Assembly (NCBI GenBank): GCA_028023455.1
Contig: JAQFVV010006305.1
Location: forward strand, 611,001-675,000
Reading direction: 5' to 3'
From: Epiperipatus broadwayi
Taxonomy: Eukaryota > Onychophora > Udeonychophora > Euonychophora > Peripatidae
Length of the DNA: 64,000 nt
Below the pieces are notes generated by a model. The model was not told where the DNA came from and ran no database searches. It was given only the letters and a program-made list of their open reading frames with translations. The position numbers and the translations under genes are program-made. Below are positions 1 to 12,200 of the stretch, piece after piece. Position 1 is the first letter of the stretch; every line of letters begins with the position of its first letter.

Positions 1-1082
1 TATGCAAAGACTTCCCAGCAACTAACCATACAATTATTTTATTTAGCGATAATTTATTATTTTTAATACAGTTGTAGACAACACCATAAACTTTAATGAA
101 CCTTTATATTATTAAGATATTCATATTAAGACTCAATAAATATACATAGTGAAGTTGTAAGCTATATTAATATACATTAGTTCATTTATATGCTGTCAAT
201 AAAAAAGTAAATAAACAAAAAGTAAAAATATTAACATTTACAAATTTTGTAAATTTTATGAATATCACAAACAGTATGTTAGCAGCCATTCTTTTATCCT
301 ACAGCAATCTCACTAATTCTAACACAATTCTTTAGTAACTACTTTTGTGTGTGTTAAATATGTTGAATGTAAACATCCCCCACCCCAAATAGTTTGATGT
401 AGTACAGTATTTTATTTGATAAAATGACTTCTAAGTATAGTTTAAGAGAATTTTTTACTTTCCTTAATAAGCAATAAAATGAGTTATCAATTTATAATGA
501 AAGAAAAAATCATCTTCAGAAGTGTCTCAATATTAAAAAAAATTTTTTTTAGAGAAATAATGAAAGAAAGAAAAGCATAAAGATATAATTATGTTAAAAG
601 ATATTTTTTTGATATGGCATTGAATTTATGGATAGGAAATATAAATTAGTAAAATATTTCTGATGAACATATATTGTGTCAGAAGGCATGTGATACTTTT
701 GTTCATTTTATTTAAAAATAAATTATACTGTACTATAAGTTTTATTATTTTTTCGAGTGAAAGCAAATATACATGTAAATGTGCTCTCTCAATTTATTAT
801 TAATAACATTTTTTAAAACTTTGTGTATACTATATCCTTAATTTGTATATGCATGTTATACACACAAAAAAGCATGTTTTATAAAATGTGCGTGTTGAGA
901 AGTATCATATATCTACAATACAAGAAACAATATAAAGCTTGTATGCAAAATATGAACTATTATGTGCTAAATATATGCGAGGGAGATTTGGAACAAAATG
1001 TAGATATCATGACTCTACTCTAATTGAATTTGTAAATATTCAGTAATTATCTAAATTACAATGATCATTCACAAAATGTTGA

Positions 1083-1340
1083 GGGGATTTGAACCCAAAC
1101 TTTCAAGCTCCCTTCAGTCATCCATTCCATCTTATATAACTTGTCCATTAAAGTTTGAAGATTTACTGTCTTAAATATAAACAGAGCACTGATTGTGAGT
1201 GGAAAATGATCTGGACCAACTGATGAGTGTTGGTTCAGCATGAAATATGTATATTGGCCATGTATGTCATCATTTTGTATAGCTTGTATAAGATGGAGTA
1301 GATAATTGAAGGGAACTTGAAAGTTTGGGTTCAAATCCCC
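1083..1340. repeat. Foldback repeat with 32-bp inverted ends around a hammerhead motif
   Basis: Bases 1083-1114 and 1309-1340 are inverted copies of each other with one mismatch. Each carries GGTTCAAATCC, the form of a tRNA-type Pol III B box. Inside, 1128-1220 resembles the stretch just before the hammerhead at 32465 (both have TGTCCATTAAA, then TCTTAA and GAGCACT), so the two repeats share ancestry. Confidence 0.7.
1211..1257 (+). ncRNA. Hammerhead ribozyme motif, type I
   Basis: Stem I CCAA (1216-1219) and TTGG (1254-1257); core CTGATGA (1220-1226); stem II GTGTTG/CAGCAT with loop GTT; GAAA (1242-1245); stem III ATA/TAT with a two-base loop; cleavage base A at 1253. AAAATGAT upstream (1203-1210) and ATCATTTT downstream (1269-1276) can pair to extend stem I, as natural hammerheads need. 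All invariant core positions are present; two G-U pairs weaken stem II. Confidence 0.75.
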
Positions 1341-4300
1341 ACTAATTATATCTAGCTTAACTATATTTAAATATTAACTATAAATACTGTATAAAGATTG
1401 AACTACAAAGAATTTAATTTTAAAAAAAAAAATTGCCTGATTTCATATACATTGTACTAGAGCACTGACTGTACATTTCTGTCCTACATCATTTTATTTT
1501 ATATTTTACAAGTCTGTAATGGAATATCCACATTACACTATTCACTGTACTAACACTATTATAATTAAAAATATCAGCAAAATTTAAATATATATATTTT
1601 AAGTTTTTAGCCCTGGATTATAAAGTGCACCAAAATATAGTCAAATGAAGCAGAATAAAAATAAGATTTCACTGTTGCTCTTGATTATAATTTATTTGTA
1701 ATCTGCATCTATGATCTAACTTTTGTAACATTTTCAAATGGATTTATTGTGCCATACTCAATATTACAACAAAACCATACAAAAAATATATTACATCTGA
1801 AGAGAAATACTGTACATTAAAGTATTAGGTATTCATATCTTATGACAATCCATCCCATTTGATGGCGTTGCTGTTAGCCCAAAAGTAACTGAAAATACTG
1901 TTTATCAGGCACAACTTCTCAATTGCTAGCAGTAATTGAGTGCTAGCAATTGAGTCTTTTGGCTAATGGCGGTCTAACAGCATGTTTTGCAATCAATTGC
2001 TCTCGCAATTCACACTTAGCCTACCGTATCAGTTAGCTCTGATACATATTGTTTACCCTCTATACGAATAGCTGACACTTAAGCATATCGGTAAGTTATC
2101 ATGATAGAATATGAATAATTGTAATGACGGAAAGTGAACCAATATTCGCTCAGAAGAAATTATTTTCAAACCTAAATGAATTACTATAAGGTGCTCCAAA
2201 TTGCTACACTGGCCCCAATGTCACCACCCCTATCCTCTGTAAACACGTTTAAATTAGGAAATGTGGCGACTCGGCATACCTGGATCTAAGTCTTGTATCT
2301 TGCAAGAGCTTGCGTTGGTGAAAAAATGGCTACTTGTGACAAAAAACTATTCATTCAAGCTGTCTCTATTGCCTAATATATTAAATTATGGTTCACAAAA
2401 AAAAAAGGGAACATTTATTACCAAACAAAAATAAATTGGTTATTGAGGCATTGTTTATCAATAAAAAATAAAACTATGATTGAATTAATCAAATCAACAT
2501 TAGTGCAAAAAAAAATTAACATTTTGCAAATATATTCAATTACGTTCCAAATAAAAATCTAACCTAAACAAACATTTCTTACAAAACAAAAAAAATCTTA
2601 GTTATTAAAAAAAAAAAGCTAAAATAAAGGAACATTTATTATAAAACAAAAAAAAAAATTGCTTATTAATTGAAAATCTATAAGATGTAATTTTAAGGAG
2701 TTGTCTGCATAGTTTATTTGTCATATTAAAGGAAAATATAATGGCCCAGTAATTTTATATCAATGTGTTGAACGAACAATGCCATCAAGCAGGGTGGATT
2801 GTCATAAGTATGATTACCAAGTATTATACATATGGAATGAAGCAAAAATTAGTTTGCACATTCATTGTTCCCTTATTTTCTGTAATGTTAAAGCCAGACT
2901 AAGATTCTTAAGACTGTCCCTTTAGTCTGATATTAACATTGGAAGTAATTAAGATTCTTACATCTTAAATCATTTTGTGTTATAAATATTTTCATTTTTG
3001 TGAATTGCATAAAGAGATAAAAGATATCAAGACTTACTGATATGATAATACATAGTGGAATTCAACAGAATTAGATTTAAGAGTGAGATGATTAATTGAC
3101 AGTTGCTTACAAAGAAATAAGGAAGCTATTTACAGTAACAGGAAATATAAATTGATTACTGGAAAAATAACAATCTACCAAAGAATGTTATGAAAATTAA
3201 ATAAACCTCATCCAAAGAAATAATGTATTAAAATAAACTGTAAATATATAAATAGCATCAAAAACATCATGTTTTTAAAAGGCCAAAAATTCCTATTAGT
3301 ATGTAATTGAAGTCATTAAAATACAGTGTCAGATTTCATGGCTGGATAAGCAGATTGGTTTGGATTTAAAACCTTAACATGTATGAATAAGACATTGATT
3401 TCAATAATATTTTTTTGATAAATATGTGCAATCCAATGTTTCTTGATGAAAGCCAGAAATTAATCTAGAAATCTAATTCCTACTATCGTTTGATATACAT
3501 TTATTACTGTTTTATATAGACAGTTTTAGAATAGATTGGATTACTGCTGTCAGTGTTGTGCCAAAAGTATAACCCTTGTGATTTATTATGCAAATTGACA
3601 GAAGAATATCATGATCCTTTGTCATTCAGAATAAATATTCATATGTTTTTTTTTAAGGATTAATCTTAGATATGTGAAATCAATTATTTATTTTTCCACA
3701 CTTAATAACATTTAGTACAGTCTCTAATGATTCCAATGTTTATCTTACTGCTCATTAGCTCTAAGTCAATGTTTTATTAATTATTTCATTAGATGACAAC
3801 AATGTAACGAATATATCTATAAGTGTTTTTCCTTAACTTTAAAAATAATGTGTTAATATGCATGCAATAATAAAGTTGTATGCAAACACACACACACCTA
3901 CAGGTATATGCAGAGTTATGATTAGGATCCTATAGTCTTCACAGTTGCTCTGAATAGAATCTAACAAGTAATTACATTTTCATCAGTAGAATGCTCGTCA
4001 ACATACATATATAATAATACAGGACAAATACATATCTATCAGCTATAATAAGCAAAATTATATGATTTTTTTAGTGTTATATAATATTGTTTACACTCTC
4101 AACTGAAGAAAAAAAAAATCGCACCAATATTTTTCTATCAAACTTTGTATATTCGGCTTCATGCTAAACCAAATCAAACCAATTTTGCTATTAATGGTAT
4201 AATGGAATAATGCATACAAATGTTTTTACAAATACAGAATATACTGTTATAATAAAAAGATACATTATGACTATATGTATGTTTTCATAAAAGTTATCTA

Positions 4301-4585
4301 CTTGACTGCATTCTTTTATGCTAAAATTAAAAAATCACACTATTTATATTTTTCTACTGATCTTGTTTTATCTCAACCTTTAATATATTCTGTTTGGCTT
4401 TGAAGATTGTTACTTGTAACAATAAAAAAAAAGAGAAAATTTATCTTCATACCGAATAAATGGTACTGTTTATTAGTATTTGTATTTTTATTATTTATTT
4501 GCAATATTTCAGCATGTTATATATAGAAATAGATTTAGTTACATCTGTCAGTAAATAAAATGTCCATTATGGAATAATTATTATA
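1341..4585. other. Gene-free DNA downstream of ARPC5
   Basis: AT-rich. The less AT-rich patch 1855-2335 may be an old repeat; it includes a 13-bp perfect hairpin (TCAATTGCTAGCA at 1919-1931 mirrored at 1941-1953) but no identifiable gene. Homopolymer and simple AT runs make up much of the rest. Confidence 0.4.
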
Positions 4586-4830
4586 ATAAAAATAATGAAT
4601 TATAAGTTATATTTTATAAATACAAATAATAAATCACAGAAATACTTTCAGTTAATTTTATTAACCATCTTCAACTGAAAACTATTTATATTCAAATGTA
4701 GTGAAATTTGAATTCAAATATAGCTACATTTGAATTTGATGATTTTAAGTTGAAGAAAATCAAGACCTTAATGGGTTTATTATTTGTATTTATAAAACAT
4801 ATTATCACTGTTATAATTCATTATTTTTAT
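4586..4830. repeat. Small foldback element downstream of ARPC5
   Basis: ATAAAAATAATGAATTATAA (4586-4605) is mirrored at 4811-4830, and the pairing extends inward to the AATACAAATAATAAA stretch. No coding capacity. Confidence 0.65.
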
Positions 4831-6079
4831 TTGAATATTTCTGATAGTATATTTATAATATATTTGATTATTTATATATAATAATAAAGTTATGTCCAAA
4901 TATACCTAAGACAGGCTAATCAGAAAATAACCTCAATATAAGTTGATACAAACCTATTTATATAACAAGTGATACATAATATATAATGATGAAGTGCTAT
5001 TTTGAATTCTGGATTGAAATTTTATTTTTCATAAATTTTTAAATAATGATTACTGACAACAAAATAGTTTTTGCATGACACTTCATTTTTATATATATAT
5101 TCAAATGGATTATTAAATTTCAACAAAAAACATTTTTAAATAAAACGTTTTATAGCATAGATGTGTTTATAATATAAAAAAGATATTTTCTCATTTATAA
5201 TGACTTTATTGTTAAATAAAATTGTGAGTATATAAATTTAAAAAAATATTTCTTTTTATTAATGGTGGAAAAATTTTTATGCTTATGAGAATGGTTTTTA
5301 TTATGAAGCAAAATCTTATTCACATATAAAACTTATACAGCAAATTTTCAATCATTAGTAAGTAATTCATACATATAACTTTCTTTTTCATTATGATCAA
5401 ACAACTTCATTCCAAGCATAAAATCTTTTTATACACCATAAATACCATTATTTATAGTAAAAATAACATCTAAAATTTACAAGATTAATTTTTCTTGTGA
5501 AATTCTTCGAAATAGTAATATTTAATTCATTATAAACTACTACAGTTTTCTTAAATTATTTTCATAACAATAACAGCAAAATTTTCAAATAACAAACTCA
5601 GATATTATTAGTATAAATGAAAAAAATATAAATATGTAAATGAAACATATCATAGTTAACACTTTTTTTTTATACAGATGAATATAATTCATAAAAAATA
5701 ACTCCAAATAGATACATATTTAGAAATTTCATGTATATTTTTATTCAAACAAAATTTGATCAAATTTAGAAAAGCACTCAACATACATACATTTATATAT
5801 TTGTGTTTATATATATATTTTTATGTGTATGCACACATATACATAAAGAAAATTTACAGCAGCAATAAAAATAAAATGCAGTGCCAAAGCTGAAAGAAAA
5901 ATAAATTCAAACTATTTTCACTTCAATCATTTTTTCCCAATACTGCTTTTAAAAATAAAATTAAAGCTATCACAAATGCTCATCAACATGCTGAATTGTT
6001 TCCGAATGCTAGCTGTGTTTCACGCTTTAAGGATATTCTTATTCTGAACAGTTAACCATTTCTCAAGGGATGAGCTCCA

Positions 6080-6112
6080 TTTATTAATTTTAGAACTTTG
6101 GTCCAATTTATT
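6080..6112 (-). promoter_or_regulatory. Candidate ARPC5 polyadenylation signals
   Basis: Two AATAAA hexamers on the minus strand (6112-6107 and 6085-6080) follow the ARPC5 stop codon by 35 and 62 bases. In DNA this AT-rich such hexamers are common, so the real cleavage site may be further down. Confidence 0.4.
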
Positions 6113-6146
6113 CATATAAATATTTTGTGGATATTTATATACTTCT

Positions 6147-6209
6147 TCACACCCTTTTTCTATCTGTTAGAACTCTAACAATGCATCCAACCCCTCCTGA
6201 GGCAAAGAC
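6147..6209 (-). CDS. ARPC5: ARPC5 coding exon 4 with stop codon
   Basis: After an acceptor reading TATTTTAAG, 20 codons [20 protein letters not shown] and a TGA stop complete the protein. GGVGxIVRVLTxRK is the conserved ARPC5 C-terminus. It lies 26.6 kb from exon 3, so it is easily missed by gene predictors. Confidence 0.95.
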   Translation of the reverse strand, partial: VFASGGVGCIVRVLTDRKRV

Positions 6210-9200
6210 CTTAAAATAAAAATATATACAATAAAAAAAAAACAAGTTTAACAAAAAAACTATGAAATACATTTATAGTTTTGGATAATTTTACATAATT
6301 AATTTGTATAATATTAAAGGTGATTAATAATAATTAAAGCATATGCATATATTTCTAAAGGAAAAGAGAAATGAGTATTAATATTATTGTTTGAAATGAT
6401 AATGAAATTCTCCCAATACGGTTTAGTGCAATTGAAAGATAGCAGAGTTAAAAGCCAAAGATTTCTCAGCTAAGTAAAGAAAAAATTATTTTGGTCAATA
6501 AAACTTATGAATAATCTGTCATTTATATTTTGAGCATCATGTACAAATAAGTAATTAATTATACATTTTTTTTAATAAAATAATTTCCTGATATCTACAT
6601 TTGGTTCTGAATATATTGGCATGGATATTGAAATTTGCAGATGGTAACAAACTACATATATGCATTTTAATTTCACACAGACACATATATAGTACAGAAA
6701 CCAAAAACGAAGTTAATGAAAAAACAAGTTTACTAAATATCTATAAATTAAAATGGTAATTTCAGTTTTTCAATGACAGTTGTAATTGTTAAATTCCAAA
6801 TTAGAAAAATTCCTTTTTATAATTTAATCAAAATTTTTAATTTTTTTACTAGAATTGGAGCCCATAGAGAATACAAGCTGATCCAAACTAATTTCTGGTA
6901 CATGTGAATATAATTTCTACTGACATTTTAGAAATCAAAGGAAAGAAATCACTGAAAGATTTTTAATTATTTTAAACAAGAAAGTAAACAAAAAAATAGT
7001 TTTAATTACTACAGCATAAAAATTTTATCTTGTTAATTCTCAATCCATTGTTTTTCAAGAAATTAGAGAAAATAGTTAAGTAAAAACAATATAATGAAAA
7101 TCTATTAAAAATTAACATAAGCAATTTAATGATTATACACTGAAATTTAGTAAAAATATAACTTAACTGCTAACTTTTTGAGTGCATCTCAGATGTAATT
7201 CAAACTATTCCACACTTTTATTTGCCAAATGTATATGTGCATATATATATAAAATACTATACAATAATTATAGGTTTAAAAAAAATGATGGTTAATATTA
7301 ACTATATATAAACAATTTTTTTTAAATAACCATATCTAATTAATAAAAAGAAAAAAAAAATTATTAATATGGTGCAAATAAAACAAAAACTTCTCTTTAA
7401 GTTTTTTATTAGTAGATTTTAATTTAAAAAAACTTATAGGAAAAATAGAAAGATGAAAGAGGGGGGATCTAAATAAGGTAAACAGTTATTGCATCTTTGA
7501 ACTTTAAGAATTAAAAATGAAAAATATATGTAATTATTATATTTTAACAAAATAAAAATGATTTTAAAAAAAAACTTCAATTAGTTTAGAAGGGATTTGA
7601 ACTCATACTTTCAAATTCCTTCTAAATTACATTAACTTCAGTATAAGTAATACAGAATAGTTGTATTTAAATATTACATATTCATGTAGATATTATATTG
7701 CAACTGTGATTTGTCAATGATAAATACAAAAAAAAGACAAATCGAAAATAATGAATATCCATTTCTATAGCTCTAAATTTTGAACCAAAGAGAGGAAGTG
7801 ATAGCTATCACAAAAAAAAAAAAACAATAGATGTATATGCCGATCCAATGGGTTAAGAGTTCACTGTAATTATATACAAATAGAGATATTTTTAAAATCT
7901 GTAATTATTAATAAATTTATCTTTTTTACAGATCGACAACTTCCATATTTCTCCATTCTTTTTTATTTCATAAGTAATTTCATATAAATAAAGATACAAT
8001 AAAAGACAAATAACTCCCAAGATGCATTTCGTGCTGAACCAGCACTCATCAGTTGGGCCAGGTCATCATCTCATATATATTACATGAAGATTATTTATGT
8101 AGAGCAAATTGTCTCATTTTTATTTTCAAGTGTCAATTTACTCAACTCCCAACTTTTACGTTATCAACTTTTTGATAAACACGTAATAATTATTACTAAT
8201 CATTTATTAAACTAGAGATTTTCTCTAGCACAGATATAAACTTTAATCCAAGTTAAAGATTAATATATCTGATTTTCAGCACACACACGTCTATTTACGT
8301 TTCTCCTCCCACGCGTCATATCTTTTTTATAGATAGACAACTTCCATATTTCTCCATTTTTTATTTCATAAGTAATTTAATATAAATAATATAATAAAAG
8401 ACAAATAACCCCCAAGATGCATTTCGTGCTGAACCAACTACTTAGAAGTATTTATATATTCTACCGTCCCCTTATACCCTTTGCACCGGCTCCCTATTAA
8501 ACCGTTCCTAAAAGGGATTGTGAGCTCCAAAACAAACATGATACAGCGTAAAGATTTATTTATTTTTCTTATATCAATAGTTGTTCATTATCAACACAAG
8601 AGGGCGCCAGATACGATGATTTGATTCATAATTTAATTTCTCGCATCACCTTACGTCATATCAAAACGATTTTGAAGTCTAATCCCTGCCCATAAGCTCA
8701 AACTCCCAGCATGGACCAATAGGGGTCACTCAGGGTCGCGATATGATTGCCTTCAAGACTATTATTCTGGCAAATGACACAATATTAACCAATGGATAAG
8801 AAGGTCGGTTGATTAACAGATCGGTCCAAGCATTGGACGGGATCATTGGTTATTTATAACTAATACGAATGTTCAGTTAAGGCATCATTAGAATAAACAA
8901 CTAGCCGCTTATAATATCATCCCCCCTTTTATCGTACAATCCAATAGAATTATTTATACTAGCCCTATTGACATTTGCTTATATTTATTAATAATAGGCC
9001 CTCCCAACTCTTAAACCTATGTTAACTACCTAATAAGTAAATATCGTGACTTACGGCACGATGTTTATGAATGAAATTTAAAAGAGATAAAAAATATAAG
9101 AAAGACAAATTTAAAAATAAAATAATTAATTGCATGAATAAATGCTAACACTAATAATAACTTCAAAAAAAATATATTTAATTATAGAAAATGATTGGAG

Positions 9201-12200
9201 GAATGCTCGACTAGTTTAGATAAAAAAAAAATTTATTGATTATAAAAAAATGAAACATTGATTAATAGCTTTATTTGCACGCGCATTCTCGCACTCGCAC
9301 AGAAAAGAACATATTATGCATAATAAACATGGCTAATAAAATATATTTCCTCTTATTACATTTTGAAAGTAGGAGTGTGTTATAGTTTATCTGCGAAAGA
9401 AAATAATAATTAGGATCAAAGTTCATAACTGGAAAAGTCCTAAGATTTAAATATGATGGGCTATGTAGCATCTGATATTTTTATTTACGAAAGTTGAGAT
9501 TAAAATAATAAGATTTAATATATGAGAGATTACGGATCATTTTATATTTGATTTACGAAAGTCGAATTTAATTAATTATGAGATTGCCTTTTAAGTTTAC
9601 GTAAAGAATGAATGGAAGCGTTATAAAAAAAAATGTTTACCTAGGATTTTGCTTAGTCTTCTGCTGCTTCTAGTTTGGTGAGGGTTCGAACCTGATAGAT
9701 GAGGTTTCCATAATACATGGTTATTCATTTCACATAAGTTCAGCGTAGTATTTGTATATTAAACGGAACAGCGTCCTTAGACTGATTGGAGCACTATGTT
9801 CGGACGGTATTGTTGTTGATCATTCATAGCTGTGGAGATGTTCTGGCGGCGGAGCGTCGGTCAATCACTGAAGGGTTTTCTAGCCCATCATGACGATCGA
9901 CGCTCTAAATGTTAATTTCACAGTGATCATATTGGATAAACCGGATAGCAAAAAAAAAAGTTCTAGTTGTAGCTTCCGGAGGAATTTAAAAAAAACTATA
10001 AGCATAAGCAAAACAAAACAAAGAATGTAAAAAGAGTGTAAAAAGACCCTTTCTTTAGATTTAGATTCATATTTATATGGGTTGGTTATTATCTGAGGAT
10101 CGAATCTCCACCCAGAGTTCAATATTCTTTGAGTTGTCGTTGGGGTCCGTGTCCTACGTAATGTCCACTCAATCCATATGCTTGAGGCAATCTTAGGTTT
10201 ATGCAATCTCATATTACAATCTCAGTTAGAAAAATTCATACTTATTCACACCTTTTATGCATGCATGTGTGCATGTTTTAAGAGAACAATTTAACTTACA
10301 TTAGTTTAAAAGTCGAGCATTTAATCTGTCTCCAAATCACTTCTATAAGCTTTTAACTTTCACTACAGTTATAATCTAAAATAAAACCCCTTTTAATTAC
10401 CCCCGCGGCATATACAAGGAGAAATCACTTATTGAGATTTAAAATGGCATATTAGTAGTATTTTATATTTTACTTTTTCTTTCTTTTTAGAGAATATTAT
10501 TATAATAGGTTGTATGAAAGCCTTAATTATTTAATCAGAAATATTAGCATTTTATTTTACAGTGTATTTTATAACGCATTGAAGGAAAACTACATTTATT
10601 TATTTTTTTATCATAAGTTGAAAGTGAAAGAAGAGAAAAAATATAGCGTGTTTACATTGCTCGTGTGTGTGCGTATATACCTGTACCGACTTTGTCTCGG
10701 TATAATATATATATAAATAGTAAAATTAATATTTGTCTATATTTTTAGGTTTTGGTGCTTTAAAAGGAGGAAATTTATAATGAGAGAGTAAAGGATCTAT
10801 TGTTGCTATTTATTAGTGGTATTTTTGTGATTGGAGTATTGTTTGCAATGTAAACTAAAAAATTATGTTTCTTTTTATTAAGTTGTTTATTTTCTTAGTA
10901 ATATATATATTATAATGGTCGGGGTGAATTGGTGGTCTTACCGTATCTGCTGTACAAGGGCACTACCAGGCCATTTGAACCTGGAAAATTTATATAGTAG
11001 GCAGATACTTACTGTTAAGATCCAATTTTTTAAATAAATATGACCAAAATGACCCAGTCACTAGCTCGCGGAGCAGCAGAGATAATATATATTTTATTAT
11101 AAAGGATAAAAAATAAGAATAAGCCACTGCCAGATTAACAATACACAGAAACATTTATTTTGCACATATATAAAATTTAACTTATTTTAGTATAACTTTT
11201 ACTTTAGAATTTAATTTACATTTTAACTTTTTATTTTAGAAGTTCGCACAGATGAATTAATTAATATTTTATTAGAGTGTCGAATATGGATAGACTACAT
11301 AATATTCTATATCCCTTATTTAACCCCAGGCCAAAAGTTCGCATTCAAACTAATGTCAATCTATTTGATATATCGATGTATTCAATGCTGCATGAATACT
11401 ACAGCCCAATACCGTATACTGTTAGAAATGTACATCTGAATAGCATGGTTATAAAAGAAATTGTCCCTCGTCCAGTACAGGAATGCTACGTCTGTCTGGC
11501 GAGAACAATAGAAAAAAAAAAACTCCATAAGAAGGGATTGCAGTCCTTTTTGCCAACTTACGATCCCATTCCATAGGCTAAAGGGGTGAACCAAGGAGCA
11601 GGGAATATGGTCTGACTCCGATCAGTAAGAAATGGGACTACTTTGCCCAAGTGCGGCGTATGTGATCCTGCACGTAGCGGGTCTTCATGCTACATTTTCT
11701 AATTACACCGATACATCCAACCCATTAACGCAATTTAACTGCGAAACAAATAACCTAAGATCAACCCTCCCTTTAATTAAACTAACATAACTTTACGATC
11801 TATGCAGCCATCCACACCCAACTTAAATTTAACATTTATTAAAAGTTTAGCTTACCAGAAAAATCATAATAAACACTTAAAAGAGCAAAAAAAAAATGGA
11901 AATGATTTTAAAACTACATATGATAAAGGTAATTATTAATAAATGATTTGGTTGGTCAGATAGGAAATTATATTTCTATTTAAATACTGGAAAAGTTTTA
12001 TAGTTAAACTTCATTCGTTATATAAAGTTCTTATGGTTTTAAAAGAAAAAGTTCATAGCTTTTAGTTGCTTGTAATTTGGATCCCTTTGTTTCTAATTCT
12101 CGTGACGTCCTGGGAAGACCGGTATGCTGTTTGTCATTCTACTGGTATTCATCCAGAGGTCCTTTACTGTAGCTGGTATAGTTCTTTGCAGGACCCTGAT

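Noticed and set aside
823-1023. 66-codon open frame on the plus strand
   Set aside because: AT-rich random frame with no motif, downstream of ARPC5; no splice or homology support.
9655-9700. TTCGAACC string as a primer-binding site for an LTR element
   Set aside because: The match to a tRNA 3' end is incoherent: the T-arm would sit where the acceptor stem should be.
9880-10212. 110-codon open frame on the minus strand
   Set aside because: No known motif, in a decayed repeat region, with a hydrophobic stretch made largely of T-rich codons.
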